A stretch of 64,000 nt of DNA from Ligula intestinalis (taxonomy: Eukaryota; Platyhelminthes; Cestoda; Diphyllobothriidea; Diphyllobothriidae): assembly GCA_036362985.1 (NCBI GenBank), contig JAYGXS010000002.1:91152193-91216192 (forward strand). Direction: 5' to 3'. Positions 14,401-29,400 of the stretch are shown in pieces. Position 1 is the first letter of the stretch; each line of letters opens with the position of its first letter. A model generated the notes under the pieces. That model ran no database searches. It was given only the letters and a program-made list of their open reading frames with translations, and was not told where the DNA came from. The position numbers and the translations under genes were made by a program.

Positions 14401-17400
14401 CTTTGAGTTCACCCAATGACACCTGTGACAACAATTTAAATGCTTGCAATGTTACAAAACTAGGAATTAGGAAACGAAATTGTGGATTAAGCAAGCAAGT
14501 TGAAATTCTGATTTTTTTTCAAACTCTACTGCGAACTAAGCTTAGTACCATCCTTTCAAGGGGCCCGACTCCGCCATGGGGTACACTTCGAGTTTTCCTC
14601 AAAATCTAGAATTTTCTCCTGAGTGAAGCTGAGTTTTTATTTAAATGTATAACAAGGCCAAAGTTTTGAACCATTGGTTGCAAGACAAAAAACCGTGTGA
14701 GGAAGCTCCCTGATAATTTGTTAAGTACGCCAATCGAAAGACCCTTACTATTGTGCCTGAATCCGTTTGCTAAAGGCTTGGATAATATCATTGATTTAAT
14801 TATATTCTTTGTGTTAGTTGATTTCTAGAGAGGTTTAGGCCATAAACGCTCATTTAAAGATATTATGACTGCCAAAGGAGCATTGAAAAAGGCGTTATTG
14901 TAATGACCATTTAATAGATGACGCATTGCAATGAATAAGATGACCATGTGCACATTACACGATAATCTGTCTGAAATGCTCTTCTTCAGTAAAGTCTCCT
15001 TTCTACCTGTGCAGTTTTCTGTAGCTCGGTTCGCAGAGCATATCTCAGTTCATGTGATAACTTTTAAGCCACTACTGAATATTCTTCAACATATTTTATC
15101 TGCATTAAAATCAGAAATTAACCTTAAAACAGCCAACCCATCAAACTTTTCTTAGGTCTACTCGGAAAATTTTCTCACATTTTTATCTCCTTGGAGCGAC
15201 CCAAACTGCACTTCGGCGGTGGGTTTCTCGCTTAACTTTGCACACCGACATAATTAGATTATGCATCAAAAATGTTTTGCTGACGGTACTGCTTTGTCTT
15301 GTATAGCCTTTCTGTTCACTTTTGCCCTGGAGAAGGGCGGTTGAATCTGTAGCAAAGTTTTTACGAAGGTTTGTGGCTGACTTTTAACGTAAAAAACCTG
15401 AAAGAGTCAGCAGCCAAGTAGGAAAGCGGGGGATAAGACTCACAGAAATTGCAAATTCTGGTGGCGTTGGAAGACTTTTGCGTCGAGTGTTTCGATTTTG
15501 TTATCTGATAGATGCCTTAAAAATGAAAAGAGCATGTGCAATTGTGGGATAGATATAGGAAAACAATTCAAAAATGTAATAACTTCATAAAATTTACACT
15601 TTATACGGTGGCCATAGTTCAGAAAACAAAGTCTACCATGTAGAGTAGTCGCCAAAAACTATGCAACTTTCATAATTTTGCATAAGTTTGATCATTACTC
15701 AAATTCCACTGTGAATGCATTAAGGAAAATTAAGAAATAACAATGAACAGCATTAGGCATATTTAGCACTAAAAAGAACTATAGGAATTACTAAGTGTTT
15801 GTAAAGAAAAATAAATTTTCCCCACAATCGCGTGGTTCCCGAGACGTAAAATAGAGCTATAAATTAGAACAATAAATTTAGATATTGTTTTAAATTGAAG
15901 ACTTGAAGCAACCACTTTGTGTAGAAAAAAGAATTTTTCTTGCGTCAAAATATTCTGTAAATTTTATTCTTACTGGATAAGTATTTATTCAATATCATTG
16001 AAAAAGGTGTCAATATTTTCCTCATTATAACTGTCTTCATTGATTTATTTATAAATTCTGCATCTGTTTGACGTTTTCACTAAAACTTTTTAAATAAGAT
16101 AGATAACAAGAGCATTTACATAAATAAAGCATTTTCCGATATAAGTTTTAACGAAAATGACAACGTTTTTGATGTGCAGACATGCCTCTAAACAGCAAAG
16201 CACATTGTCGAGAGTAAATCTTGTCCACAGTGGAGTTGTGAAACTTGTGGGCTCTTGGCTCAAATTGTGCGTTGTTTAAACCTATCAACAACCGATTTTT
16301 TTTTAAAAATGTAACACACAAGCACATTTTCGGTTTTGACGCGTGCCAGCAGTTGCCTTGCTAAACACACTCCACAGCTCAATTCTCTCCTCATTTGCCG
16401 CTGTTTATTTTGCCCTTCAACGACACTTCTCTGGTGATCATTCTCGGGCTCAGGAGAATCCAGCAACAATTTTCAAACAAGATTTCCCTCAATTTGCACA
16501 AGTGCGGCCCAACGAACTTGGATCCTGATCTTCACGGAGTCATCCTTTGGCAAGTTGACTGCTTGACTACTGCCGGCTAGGACCATGAAGGATCTAAGTG
16601 AGTTGTATCATTTCTAATCTGCATCGTCATCCTCATATACCGGTTTTGACAATGTTTCCATATAATTAGTCTAGTAAATCACTTACTAGCACTTAGCCTA
16701 CTTTAGAAAGTTTTCCATTGTGTATTTGTCAAGACGTTTTGTATATTTGTAGTGATATAGCCTCTACAAATTTGGTGACCCCGTTTCTATTATCATCCAT
16801 GGCTTATTATTTATTCCATTCGCCTGTTTTTCCCGTTTGACTCTGCCGTTCATACGTTTTTTAAAATGTGTGACGAAGACCACCAATTTCACGATTGCGA
16901 CGAAGATGATGCTGGTTCTAACAACTCGTGTATACCACCTGATCAGGATGAGCCTCATGCTTTTCAGATATCCATTAAGCTTCCCCCGTACGAAATGCGT
17001 GACCCGACGGTCTGGTTCAAACAGATCGAGGCTGTTTTTGCCTCACGTCAGAGTACTGGCGAGCGTACGCGTTACGCGTACGTCGTGCAGTACTTACCGT
17101 TCGACATCGCTTTCACCGTTCAGAATTTCCTTTATCCTATCCCCAAATTCAAGCCCTACGCTAGTTTAAAAAAGGCTATTCTTGAGCGTACGGCACAATC
17201 TGCCGACAGCAAGCTTCGCCAACTCCTCAACAGCGTCGAGCTTGGCGACCAAACCCCCTCTGCTCTAATGCGCCACATGCGTCACCTGCTTGCTGGTCGC
17301 ACCTTAGATGATTCTTTTTTCCGTCGCATTTGGATGGATAAATTATCCTATCCAATGCAACAGGTACTCGCCCTGCTTGACTACGATGTTCCGCTGACCA

Positions 17401-20400
17401 AACTCACGGATCACGCAGACCGCATCCATCAATGTTACCCCGGTACTAGTTCGTATGCTGTAAATCAAGCCTCGACCTCAGTACCTCAGCATGCCATCTC
17501 CCGTGTTTCGGCCTCACGATCCGACCGTAAACCTGACAGCCATACACAGCAAAAGTCCACTAAATCGCTTGATACCTCATCCCCGCGGTCTACTTCACCC
17601 TCTCAACCGATTTGAGACGTTACAGACAACAGAGATGACGACCTAGAGGATCTTAAAGATACTGTCAGGTTATTGTGCTCTCAAGTGAGCACGATGTGTT
17701 CCACACTCAACCGGCTTCAAACCGGTCGTCTATCTGCAAGCCGCAATCGTTCTAACTCAAAAGAGCGTGCAGACGACAAGGTCTGCTGGTACCACCAAAG
17801 ATTCGGCCCGAATGCTATTAAATGCCTCCCGCCTTGTTCTTATGCTAGACGTTCGCGTTCGGGAAACGGCGCCGCCAGCCAGTAATGGCGACGACTGGTG
17901 CTGGCCACTCGCGACACAGTCGCCTGTTTTACGTGACCGACAAGTCCACAGGGTTCCGTTTCTTGATTGATACAGGCGCAGAGGTTAGCGTTTTACCACC
18001 CCCTCGTCGTCATCATCTCCAGCCATTGCAGTTTACACTGCAGGCTGCGAACAACACTTCTATCGCCACGTTCGGTCAACGGTCCCTGACGTTAGACCTA
18101 GGGCTTAGTCGCCGCTTCCAATGGGTCTTCATCCAGGCCGACGTGCAGTCGCCTATCATTGGAGCGGATTTCCTGTCACATTTCGGGCTCACAGTTGACC
18201 TTAAACATCGGAAGTTGCTAGATCTTACCACTCAGCTGTTTACTGTTGGGGTAGTTGCACGTAAGCCTTCCGCTGGCATCCACTTCGCCGTACCAAGCCC
18301 GCCATTTTCTGACATCTTAAGGGATTATGCTTCCCTTTCTTACCCCTGTCAGTTCACGGAGCAGGTAAAACACGCCGTTCGCCACCATATCACTACCACC
18401 GGCAGACCGGTCCATGCTCATCTGCGTAGGCTTCATCCTGAGAAGCTGCAAATCGCGAAGAATGAATTCGAGCACATGTTGAATTTGGGGATTATCCGTC
18501 CTTCCTCCAGTCCATGGGCTTCACCACTGCACATGGTTCCCAAAAATTTATCAGATGATTGGCGGCCATGCGGTGATTATCGCGCTCTCAATCGAGCGTG
18601 TGATATAGCCTCTACAAACTACTATTCCTATGATTAATAAAAAAACATTCCATAAGAGATAACCTCTTAGAAACTGCTTTAATTTGATATTTGGCTGACG
18701 AATTTCTGCGTATCTGAGCATTTTTAACGTTATGTCACAATGAAATTTGAGAATTTTGACAATTTCTTTAAGTTCCCTGAAGATAAACGATTAAATTTTA
18801 CTGGAGATGAAAGAACTGTTTTCTCATATTAATGGATTATTTTTCGAATAAGTGGATAAATTCCACTTTCTGATATAATCTTGTGAATTAAAAAAACCGG
18901 CCATACGCTTTGCCGTTTTTTAAAAATACTTATTGTTCTTTTGCCCGTTCCGTTCCCAAAGAACGCAACCGGGGAACGTAAAGTACGCAAAAAACTATAT
19001 ATTTACACGACTTACATTCAGTGAGGCCCTCTTTATCCTAAATTCGCGTTAACATGTTCGACATTTTGCTTTTGTGCAAGGACAAACTGAGCATTATTCA
19101 TGCATTCAAACAAAAACTCCTACGTTTGTGCATTTTGTGCAAAAAAACTTCACAGGATATTTAAACATAATTTTAAAAATACAAATCTTCAATTTTACTG
19201 CAAATAAATTTTATTCCTTGATCTTGGCTTTACTTGAATCTGAACAATTTTTGACAAATTTTTCCAGTCCTCGAAGGGATATCTTCTATGCCTATTTTAC
19301 TTATTTTGGAGTTCCTACATAGTATAGTCAACATTAATGTGCAGTTTGGCTCTCTCTTTCGTAAAAGCATAGGAAATTCCTTCGATATGAGACTAGTCCC
19401 AATTTCCCCAAAATTGATGGCAATTTCTCTTAACAAACCTAACTAAAATGACGACTTCACTAACTAAACTTCGTTCCCAGAATTCAATAAACCGAATAAA
19501 ATCAAATGCTGTTACTTAATTTACGCTTAAGTGCCAAGTCAAATTTCATCATGAAAGTTGCATAGCTTTGGCGACTACTGTACGCACACAAATAACGAAC
19601 ATTTTGTGGAGAGTGGCTGCAATGCCCGTAGTTGTAGAACGTCAGGCAGCTTTGGGATTTTACATACAAGATAAGACATTATCAACTTTTATGTGTTTAT
19701 TCCGAGGGGTTTTTACGCACAAGAGTGAGGCAGATACTGAAAGTTTCATGTTATCAAATAAAAAAAATTATAAATTATCATGAATCAAGTAGGCCACTCG
19801 ACTTATTAATGATACGCGCGAAGTGGTAGCTAAAATCATACTGTTTAATAACTGCAGATGATTTATTAGGTAGCACATCTGCCAATGAATGAAAAACCAT
19901 GGATTTTGAATAGTGATGCGAAATTTCGTCCGTACACTTACTCAGGGTGGAGTAGAGATCTTTCGAAAATGAATTATTTCCTGTGTGTTATTATGTTGAA
20001 ATACACACTGTATGATATTCCGCATATTATGAAAAAAATTTAAAATCGGTTGACACCCCATTACTTGACAACTGAGAAGCAAAACTTGCTCACTTGCTGC
20101 CTGCAGTTGACAGTGCTTTGACCGACAGGGGGTTATTTGGATGAACAGGGAGGATGATTAAGTCAGAGTACATTGGATGAAAATTGATACTTATCAATGA
20201 TTTATAACAAAAATCTTCAGGAAATATGGGCAATAATCAGAGAATTAGTTTCTGCAAAAAATATTTATAATTTCAAGGAGCCCCGGTCATCGATTACTGA
20301 ACATCTGCTAGACACGGGCCATTCTGTTGATCTTAAAACTTCTTTCAGAATACTTGTTCGAGCACGAACAACTTGCACCTTACGCTACCTGGAGGCAACC

Positions 20401-23400
20401 TACATACAGCGGTTCAAGCCCGACATATGTAAACAGCTGGAGCATGTATTGAATCTAACTCTGCCTTGGTAACATTAGCTCCCTGTTTGCACATTTCCCC
20501 TCCCAAATTTTTACCTCAGACGTATTTTCCTGGTTTTTGCTGACCATAGCTTTTTAACTTTTTATGTTATTGATTAACCCCTTGGCCATTTCTTATGACC
20601 TTGTGTTTGAATAGTTTTTTTTTCTTTATGAATTTAATCAGTATTTTTCTCTTATGTGATTCACGTTACGCAATGAGAGGCAGCAACTGAAGAGCTCTTT
20701 CCAAATGCCATGGATCCAATAAATCTTGCTGTCATTGCTACCTTTAAAAGTATCATCCTCTCTTATACAATTTTTATATCCTATGTCAAAATCCTGGCAC
20801 AGCAAGAAGCTTGCGCATTGGCGGGCAACAGTTGGACGGCATCGACCTCTACCATATTGTTTGCTAGAAAGCCCAGGCAGTAAATAGTGAGTTGTACATA
20901 GCACATAATTTCCTTTACGTTCCACCAGTACTTACGACGACATCGAAGGCTAAGTCACTGGCTGTCTTTGCTACTGTTTCTGCTAAGGTCTCTGATTCCT
21001 TCTTCTTCTCCTCAATAACAAAGTTTTAACATAATTGGTGATTTCCAGACGGAACATATTATCTTGTGTCCGACTTGTACATACTTTGCGCTTGTTTCAT
21101 ATTTATCCCCTTCTGAATTCAGGAGAGATCTAAGTGGTCCCAGTGCCCAACACATTTCATCTGCACACATAAATATTGCGTTCAGTTTACTCACTGGAAA
21201 TTTTACATTTTCTTATGTTGAAACCAACATATCCTTGCGGGATCTATCGCCATTTCAATTTCCTTCGATCAATTCTCCGTAACTGTGGTTTAGAAGCACG
21301 TGCAAACGTTCTGGGTCTTCACAAACGCCGACCCAGAGGATACCCTTCGATGTGTTTTCAAGCCTTTTATCTGCTCTGTTTACAGCACTTTCAACGCAAC
21401 TGACTTATTCTTCTTTCAAGGAAAGTGAAATTTTTGGAGAGTGACGCTATATCTTAATCTCATATATCCCGAAAATGCCTGCTAATTTTGCTCCAAAACG
21501 TTTTCCCAAAAATGCTGGGGTTCACTGGTAGTTTGCTGAAAGGGTCGCGCTCGATAGAAGCTCTCTCGATCCCTCAAACTTCCTCTCTTTTATCCCAGCT
21601 GTTGCTGAATATGTATATGCTTGTGACTTTCCTAATTTCACCTCTGCATATAAGATTCTCTCGCGTAATGTAATGAGACGACTGTCGGCAAATTTGCCGG
21701 AAGGCTTATCTTCTGATATGCAAAATACCCCTCCTCCAGAAAACCACTATAAAACATGGTGAATGAAACTTATTTCTTGATCTGTCAACTGGCCATGTTT
21801 CATTTTATCAACGCTTCTTGCTTGCAACTGATCATGACGGCGGTTATTGATTAACTTATATTGTAGCACCTCTCAGCGGACTTGGTATCGATCTACGAGC
21901 CCTTAAGGCTAGCCTGCTCTATGTCTCACTGCCATCCTCAGAAATGGGTACAAATACTTCTGGTTTGATTTTTCGGTCACAATCACTTCTTAGTCTTTTG
22001 TTCTATGGCTTCCATCCCAGTTAAATCTTTTCAGTCTAATACACTTGCGGCAATTCATTTTCTAGTCCCACCTTGACCCTCAATTTAAAATACGTTTTCT
22101 GCCGGATGTGTATTGTGACTGAAGCCTGATTCTTGCGGCTTGCTTCAGCCCTGAATCTGGGAGTTGTTGATGCCTGCCTGCCTGCTTTCTTTACTATTTA
22201 GCTGGTACATTACCACCCTGCCTGCCCCACTAAAGAGGACAGTCTCGTTTAAAGATTAGCCTCTGCATGCTGTTCCTGATTTTTTTGATTTCATTAGAAA
22301 TTGTGTCCAATTTTAATAGAAATAAACAACGAGCAGACAACTTAACCACCAAAGTTGCTGGGAGGGTTTTGCTCTTGTTATTTTTAAGTTTATGGCTGTA
22401 AAATTGTTCCATTTAGTCAAAAATACCTCTTCTCCTATACTCTATCGCACATTGGCTCAATAAAAATCCATGACATCGTGGATGGTCGCATTTCTAACAT
22501 GCTGAATGAAGGAAATCAAGGAAATTAAATCTTCCCCTTGTTCCGTACCCCCTATACATGATTATCTTTTTGTCCTCTTTACAGTGACAGCATTTTCTGT
22601 TGAATTTTTTTCATTAATAAAAAATTGAAACTCTTCCATTACTGAAAAACACTACTTATCAATGGCGTATTCATAATACGTAACTCTGAAAAAAAGGTAA
22701 AATATCAATTTTTAAAGGACTATTAGGAATTACTTCATATTTACCGAATGATGAAATCTAAATACCACAGAATATCAAGGAACTTACAGTATGCGCAAAC
22801 CTGGAATGGCACTAAAGGCGTCCGGATCAACGCAAGATATCTCATTCCTCTGCAAATAGCTAAAATATAGTAAGGAACCCTTTTGTAAGTCTTCTAGCTC
22901 ATTCAGTTATAATCAACTAGCAATGAGTTTCCGTAAATGGTCCACTCAAAATTTAGATAGTACAGATAAGAAATGCTGTGTGAACTTTTGCGTTTGGTGA
23001 GCTTTCCACTTGGGTTACCCATTTATCAAATTTGCTAAGTGAGAGCCTTAACTGAATTAAAAACTTTTTAAATTAACCGGTGGGTCTTTCGCAGCAGCGC
23101 AAGTCAAGGCACCTGCCCTGAACTCATCTATCCCTACCTATCTATTCATCCAGATCTCCCTTCCATTTTATGAAATAGAAATTCATATTCATATTTCGGG
23201 CATGCTTGCTTTAGAAATATGAATGTTATTTTGTGTGAATATGAGTAACGTCAGGACTAGTTCAGCGTCCAATGGTCCCTTTACTGGTACTGATTACGGT
23301 GAAGACCCTCGGGACTCAACCTAGCACTTAGTAGATGAAGAACTGTCCACTGTGCCAAACCAACAGTACACCATCAGATACCTAACACTTATGACTTTTA

Positions 23401-26400
23401 ACCCATTCTCTGTGTGCATATATGTTTCAAAAATTCTCATTCGAAAGGCCACTGAATCCCATGGTCAATAGTTAAAGGAAGGGCATAACACTCATATGCT
23501 TGACAGAATAGATGTGCAAACACCGTGATATATTTATTCTTCCTATTAAATATGGTAAAGAAATCAATGAGCATTAAGCATTCTGGTAGAAAAAGCGTCG
23601 AGTCAGCAGAATTCAATGTCAAAGCCTCTATTGGCTGTCTACTTCCATCTGAATGTATTCAAAATCAGATGATTTAGATTCTTCCTATGTGTCTGCAAGT
23701 TTAACAGGCCAAATAAATATTTGATCAAAGGTTTGGGGAGACCGCAAACACATGGTAAATGAGTATCCCAATGTATAGCCAACAGTGATGGATTATGAGT
23801 ATTATGTCAATCAGATTTGCTGGAGAGACTTACAGAACTGTCAAACTGGAAAGTTCTCGGAAGGTGTCAGATGTGATCGACTTGATCCGATTTGAGGTAA
23901 GGTACCTTGAAGAAAGATGTTAGCTATAAAGATGCGATTGCATTTTGCTTACAGTGAAGAGAGATGACTGAGATTGTTGAAGGCGCCGGAAGAGATTGCT
24001 TCAATAAGGTTTCCCTCAAGGTTTCTGAAATGTTATATGAATTGTTCATTTTAAATTATAAAGGGGAATGCTACGGGGGCGGTTTATATGTCACTGAATA
24101 TCTTGATTTAGCTAATGCATTGAATAAAAAGTACCTGAATAAAGGGATGTCTAGTTTGAAAAATAAAAACGTTTTATCGGGGACTTGATTGAATACTCAC
24201 AGCTTCCGCAAATTGTGGTATCTTCCAAAGGTTCCTGGGCGCAGTATTTTTAGCTTATTACCGGCGAAGTTTCTGACAAAAACAAATAAACAGTTTTCCC
24301 TTTAATTAAGAATTGTGCAGTACTATGATAATATTTTGTCTCTTGGAAGCAGTACTAGTTAAAAATCGCTACTGTTACAATGCAAGCCAAATAAAACAAA
24401 GGCATGACAGCCTATTGTGGGAAAACTGGTCACGTAGGACACTTAAAAAGACTCAAAATGCTTGAGAATAATTTTGAAAGCAAATAAAAACTTGAATTGA
24501 CAGTTGACGTCTAGAATAAATCTTCCAGAAATGGCCATCTTTGTCTCCTTAGTCCTCCTTGGTAATATCCTTCTGTCTATGTCATTAGCCATCTTGCGGC
24601 GTAGACTCGAGTGTGAGCTCCACAGGCATCATGGACCGACGAGTGTGTCTTCTAAATGATCAGTGTATGCCTCTCTGCTACTGTTCTGTTATATTCCTGA
24701 TCAAAATCTGGCAAGACAACGAGCTCGTGACTCAGTGGTTAGGGCATTTGACTCTGATCAGAAAGGTCGCGAGTTCGAGGCTCGGGTGTAAAACCACTTG
24801 GGTCTGTATATGACTAACTGACGACTGCCAATAAGCCAGAAATGGCCATTCCTGTCTCCATTGCTTTGCTTGGTAATGTCCTTCTACCATCCATAGTGGC
24901 GTCCCACGTTTTTGCTTCCGCTTAATCTGTCCGGGAAACGAACGGAGTTATTAAAATACTGCCAAGTCAATGCAAACAGTTCAACCCACCCAGTCCAGTC
25001 ACGTGTTCTTAATTTCCTTCATTTTGACTAGGACATTATACAAACGTAGAAAAATGTATAATTCCACTCTTACTGCACACAGAGTTTCTGTGGTTCACAA
25101 TGTCCTATAAGATGAAATTTGGTGTTACAGCACATACTTTTAGAAGAAGCACGCAAAAGTATCGCCGTGGCATTATTTTGCATCGTCCAGGCCTCCTCGC
25201 TGCAGCACACATACAAGTCACTTTTTATGTAAGCCGAAGAGTTGCAATATGGTTCACTATTTTCAATTGAACCCACAAAGCTCCGTTAAGTGGCTTACGA
25301 TGATAACATCGTTTTACCGTTCCTTTTAACATCACACGGCAGAAGGGTTCGCGTGCCAACTGTCGGCAGACAGATTGCGTTACCACATATCTTTTTAATT
25401 TAGTCAGTTATGCGATTACAGCGCAAAATCAGACAACTTCCTGGGTAGAATAAACACATTTCTTGAATTTATGTTCATTGTAGTAGGACAGGAGTAAAAA
25501 GCCCCACCTGATACAAGTGGCTTTGCTGTAAATTCTGGGGAAATGAGGATCGGCACCAAGGTTAGCGTTATTGTTAAGGTTTGGTGCAAGATAAAGTTAG
25601 GGTTAGAGGTAGTTAAGGTAACTTGTTAAATTGACGGTTATTGTTGATGTTTGGGTATGGGTTGGTGTTAGAGCTGGTACATAAAAATAGGCACAAGTTA
25701 TAGAATTTGTTATAAACACCCGTAATACGGTAGGACGTTCCCTATTATCGTGATTCATTGTGAAGTGACTTTTTCTATGCCTGGCTTTAACTCTCCAAAA
25801 TCGAGCGCACGAAACGGTCCGCACATTGCCTAGATAAGTGAAAACCTCTTTGTTTACTATGCATATTAAAATTACAATTCTAGCTATGCATACCACACGT
25901 CCGCATGCCATTACAATTTTCTAGCCGGTTTATGCAACCTTTCTCGGGTGTTTCTTACTGTCTTTTGCTGGGTCATTTTACTGCCACTTTCGCTTTAAGC
26001 AAAATCTCTAAATGGTATTTTTTCTACCAATTAAAATATCTGACTATTAAATACACGCTCAGTGAAATCAAAAAATTTATGCAATACCTTCAAAATTAAA
26101 TCGTTGGCATTTGTAAGATCTGACACGAAGAATCGAAAATGAGCAGGAAATAATTAACTGCACAAACAGTGACCATACCTTGTTTTCGTCGTACTCTAAG
26201 CAATTTTATACCAGAGACCCCGAGAGACAAGCTGGTCCCCAGCAGGTTATATTTAAAGTGGATAGGGATCTCAATGCTTATTAACTTCCAAAGTCACGGA
26301 AGAGAGCTGGCTGATTTATGCAGATCTAAATCGCTCTTCGGAAACGCCTCATAGACATTACTCATCCTCAACCATGTAGAGCGGTATAAAACTTCCCCTA

Positions 26401-29400
26401 TATTTCCGTTGCGCGTTATGGATAAGACAATAAAGCCGACTCAAAAACTTATTGAGAGATGACGAAAGGCCGATGGCATAGAAGGCAGGAGTGACCATAA
26501 AAACACAATTCAGTGCCCTACCCATGCATTTTTATTGTACAATGCAGGTACTTCTGAGGGTTCAGGTCTCCGCAATACTCGTACACAAAAGGCTACCGCC
26601 GAACTTGTAGTTGAAATAAACGCAAATCTTCAAGTGAGATGAATCAGCGCTATCGATTAATGGAAGTAGAAATGTCACTTGAGATCAACCGCAATAACTA
26701 GCGTGATTGTATGGAAAACACAACTTTACATGGGTTGAAAACATATATAACTACCTAACCGAATTTTCCATTCCATAATGGCTAAAAGTTCCCTTCGTAG
26801 AAGAATGACCCTCTTGTTGTCGCGGAAGGATTTGCGCGCATGCCTACTGCAAGCATTACTTCAAAAATGAAACTTAAGGAAAAATCAATAGTTAATCAAA
26901 TTTGTGGGGTAAATCACTTTGGATTTTCGGATTTTCTTAGGTCAGACAGAAGAAATATTTTGCAAACGTGAATTGTAAGAGCTCTTTGTTGTAAAAAACC
27001 TTAATATCTTTGCAATGTTTTTAAGTTAAGCAAAATTATGACAACCATATTAATCAGTCGACAAGCGAAGAATTGTTAGTCTCCCATTGTATGAAGCAGG
27101 AGCTGCACAAGCATTCAACTTTGTTAGCCGATAGTTCATTTCACAATTAACATCCTAATAATGCTAGCAACTTTAAATTAATATGTGGCAGTCTCTGTAC
27201 GTGAAATCGGGGCTCGCAGAAACAAAATCCCTATTTTTTACAAAAATCCATTCTTATGCAAACTTAAAATGACTGTTTTCGACATTAATTATCTTTGCTT
27301 TTTTACAATGAATCATTCAATGATCTTTCTTCGTGTAAAGTCGGCGCTGGTCTGAAAATCAAGGGGCATGAATGCAATTTCAGCTACCAAGAAAGGTTAT
27401 ACTCTTAGACAATTTGTGCGCATTTGTCCTACATAAGTTAGCTGGGATTCCCTTTAGTAGAGATAACACCGAGGCCAACCTAATGTTTCAGTAGGTTCAG
27501 AGTCGATAATAATAAGGCTTTTAGAATTAATAAGTTGGCACTGTCAGGGATCACTGGGAAACCCATGAGTTCATCTGAGACATAAGCGTGAAATGTTTAT
27601 GTGCGTTCATGGAAAAGCTTAAAATAACAGCCATCCTAGAAAAAAACTCCTGACTGGCGGCGCTTGAAACTTGAAAAAATAAACAGAAAAATGCTTTCCT
27701 TCCTAAAAGGAACTTTGAATGGTTATTTTTGTTGCCGCCTGTGTAACGTTCCCACGGAATAAAGGCCACATAAGCGAATTCTACCTTTTATTGTTGGCTG
27801 ATTTTGTAGAAAATTTAAAATTTAAATTATTTGGTAGATTTATTTAATGGAAACCCACATTCCATTTTAAAAACTGATTGAGCGTGAGAAATTAAAACAG
27901 ATGTATAAATATCAGTGTGTATTGGCGGTCTCTGGGTTGAAATTCCTAGGTATGCAAATGGTCCATATATAATGCAATATTCCAGGAGTATCTCGGGACC
28001 GATGCATTGGTTTAATCAAAGTTACCTGAGTTTCTGTCAGAGAGGATATAAAGTCCGGGCCTTATAAGCCTCAAGAGACATAAAAATAAGCGCGGCATTT
28101 GAAAATCTTTCTAACCACTGCACTAGTCTTTTCTCCTACTATTCAGATTAAAGAACATAAAATAGAATGTACGCACCTTCTTTTATAGTCCTGCACCTTC
28201 TTTTTATAGACGTTGTTTGTATGTTTGTGAAAAAATTGTCTTGAGTCGATAAAATGCGCACTACTTATGCAGTTAATTTTTAAATTACAATCCTTCTGGT
28301 TGCTGAAACGATACTTATTTGAAAAAAGAAATATTTACACTGGTTAACGAAGTTTCACCGACCGCTAACAGAACTCACTTGTCCCACTCCGCCTTTGTCT
28401 TGGATCTCACTTTTCGGGTCCTGACAGCAGCCGTAGCAGCTGGTAGCGTAGGAAAATAGTAGTACGGGTAAAGAAAATTCGCCATTTCTGGCTTATTAGC
28501 CGTCATTAGTCAGCCAGTCATACTCAGACCCAAGTGGTGCACCACCCGAGGTTCGAACTCACGACCTTTTTGATTAGAGTCCAATGCCCTAACCACTGAA
28601 CCACGAACTCCACTTGATATTACATTTCCTATAGTTCAGCCTGTAAATGTAACTCGGGCAATCTTTCCCAGTTTTAATTTTGCCGTTTTACGTTTTTTTA
28701 TGCCCTACACAATAGGCTAGGGTATTTTTAGGCTCATGTTTGTTAAAAAAATCTTAAACAATAAAAATACAATCTGTATGGGCAACAAAAGAATGTGGAC
28801 AGTTCATGTTGCTAGGCGCTGTACAATATTTTCAGTTTGTCTTCCTGCCGCTTAAACTTGCCGGGGAAATAAAACAATCCAGTTGACTTGGCGAACCTCT
28901 TGCGTTCACGAACCCACTCCACTGTAAAGGGCTGCTGCCAGGTGTCTTTCAAAGCGGACCAATTTGCAGGTGTCAGTCGTCAGTGGCGTGAGTGAATGAA
29001 CATATTGTTTATACGCACGCGTGTTTTACACTTTCTGATTTCAGCTGACTAAGGAGTCAGATTCTCCAACAAAAGTTTGTCGCAAATGTTTGTGGCCCTG
29101 AAGCAACGTACCACGATGCTGCATCCTCTGTCTGCGGTCGCAGCTTCGTGAGTGCTATTGCCCTTTGACATGGCAGACCAACATAAAAGAGTTGTGCTCT
29201 TTGAAATCAGCAGACCGTTGACTTTCTTTTCGCTACTGGGTCAGCATCTGTACATTTAAATTGCCTGCGACTTGCTTGGTGGGGCAGACTTTTTCTTGCA
29301 ATTGGAAATATTTTAATCAATCTCCAGGAGCATCTTTTCCCCATTTTTTCCTGGTTTTAAAGTTATGGGATACGATATTTACTATGCAAATAGTTTTAAA

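Larger units (their letters stand above)
16246..18616 (+). mobile_element. CsRn1-like Ty3/gypsy LTR retrotransposon, internally deleted
   Basis: Layout: 5' LTR, tRNA-Trp primer site, gag, protease, start of reverse transcriptase, then directly the last 19 bp of the LTR. It is flanked by a 4-bp target duplication AACT (16242-16245, 18617-18620). The sister Tc1-like copy has the empty site at 1192-1195 (AGTT in inverse orientation). The rest of reverse transcriptase, RNase H, integrase and nearly the whole 3' LTR are missing, so the copy cannot be autonomous. The tRNA-Trp primer and CHCC Gag motif are known features of the CsRn1 clade, first described in the fluke Clonorchis sinensis. Confidence 0.88.
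15643..19580 (-). mobile_element. Tc1/mariner-like element, copy 2, carrying a nested LTR retrotransposon
   Basis: The left end is GAGTAGTCGCCAAAAACTAT and the right end is the inverse of CAGTAGTCGCCAAAGCTATG; TA flanks it at 15641-15642 and 19581-19582. It is an inverted homologue of 226-1798 along its length (for example 15780-15960 against the inverse of 1490-1690). Removing the LTR insertion leaves 1563 bp. A minus-strand frame at 19230-19436 is the longest coding remnant and is not assignable. Its left edge lies 126 bp from slit-like exon 11. Confidence 0.75.

Noticed and set aside
25915..25986. 72-base minus-strand interval with AG and GT ends in the right phase
   Set aside because: Encoded residues (SKMTQQKTVRNTRERL) lack the Leu/Phe framework of an LRR; donor GTAATG is weak.
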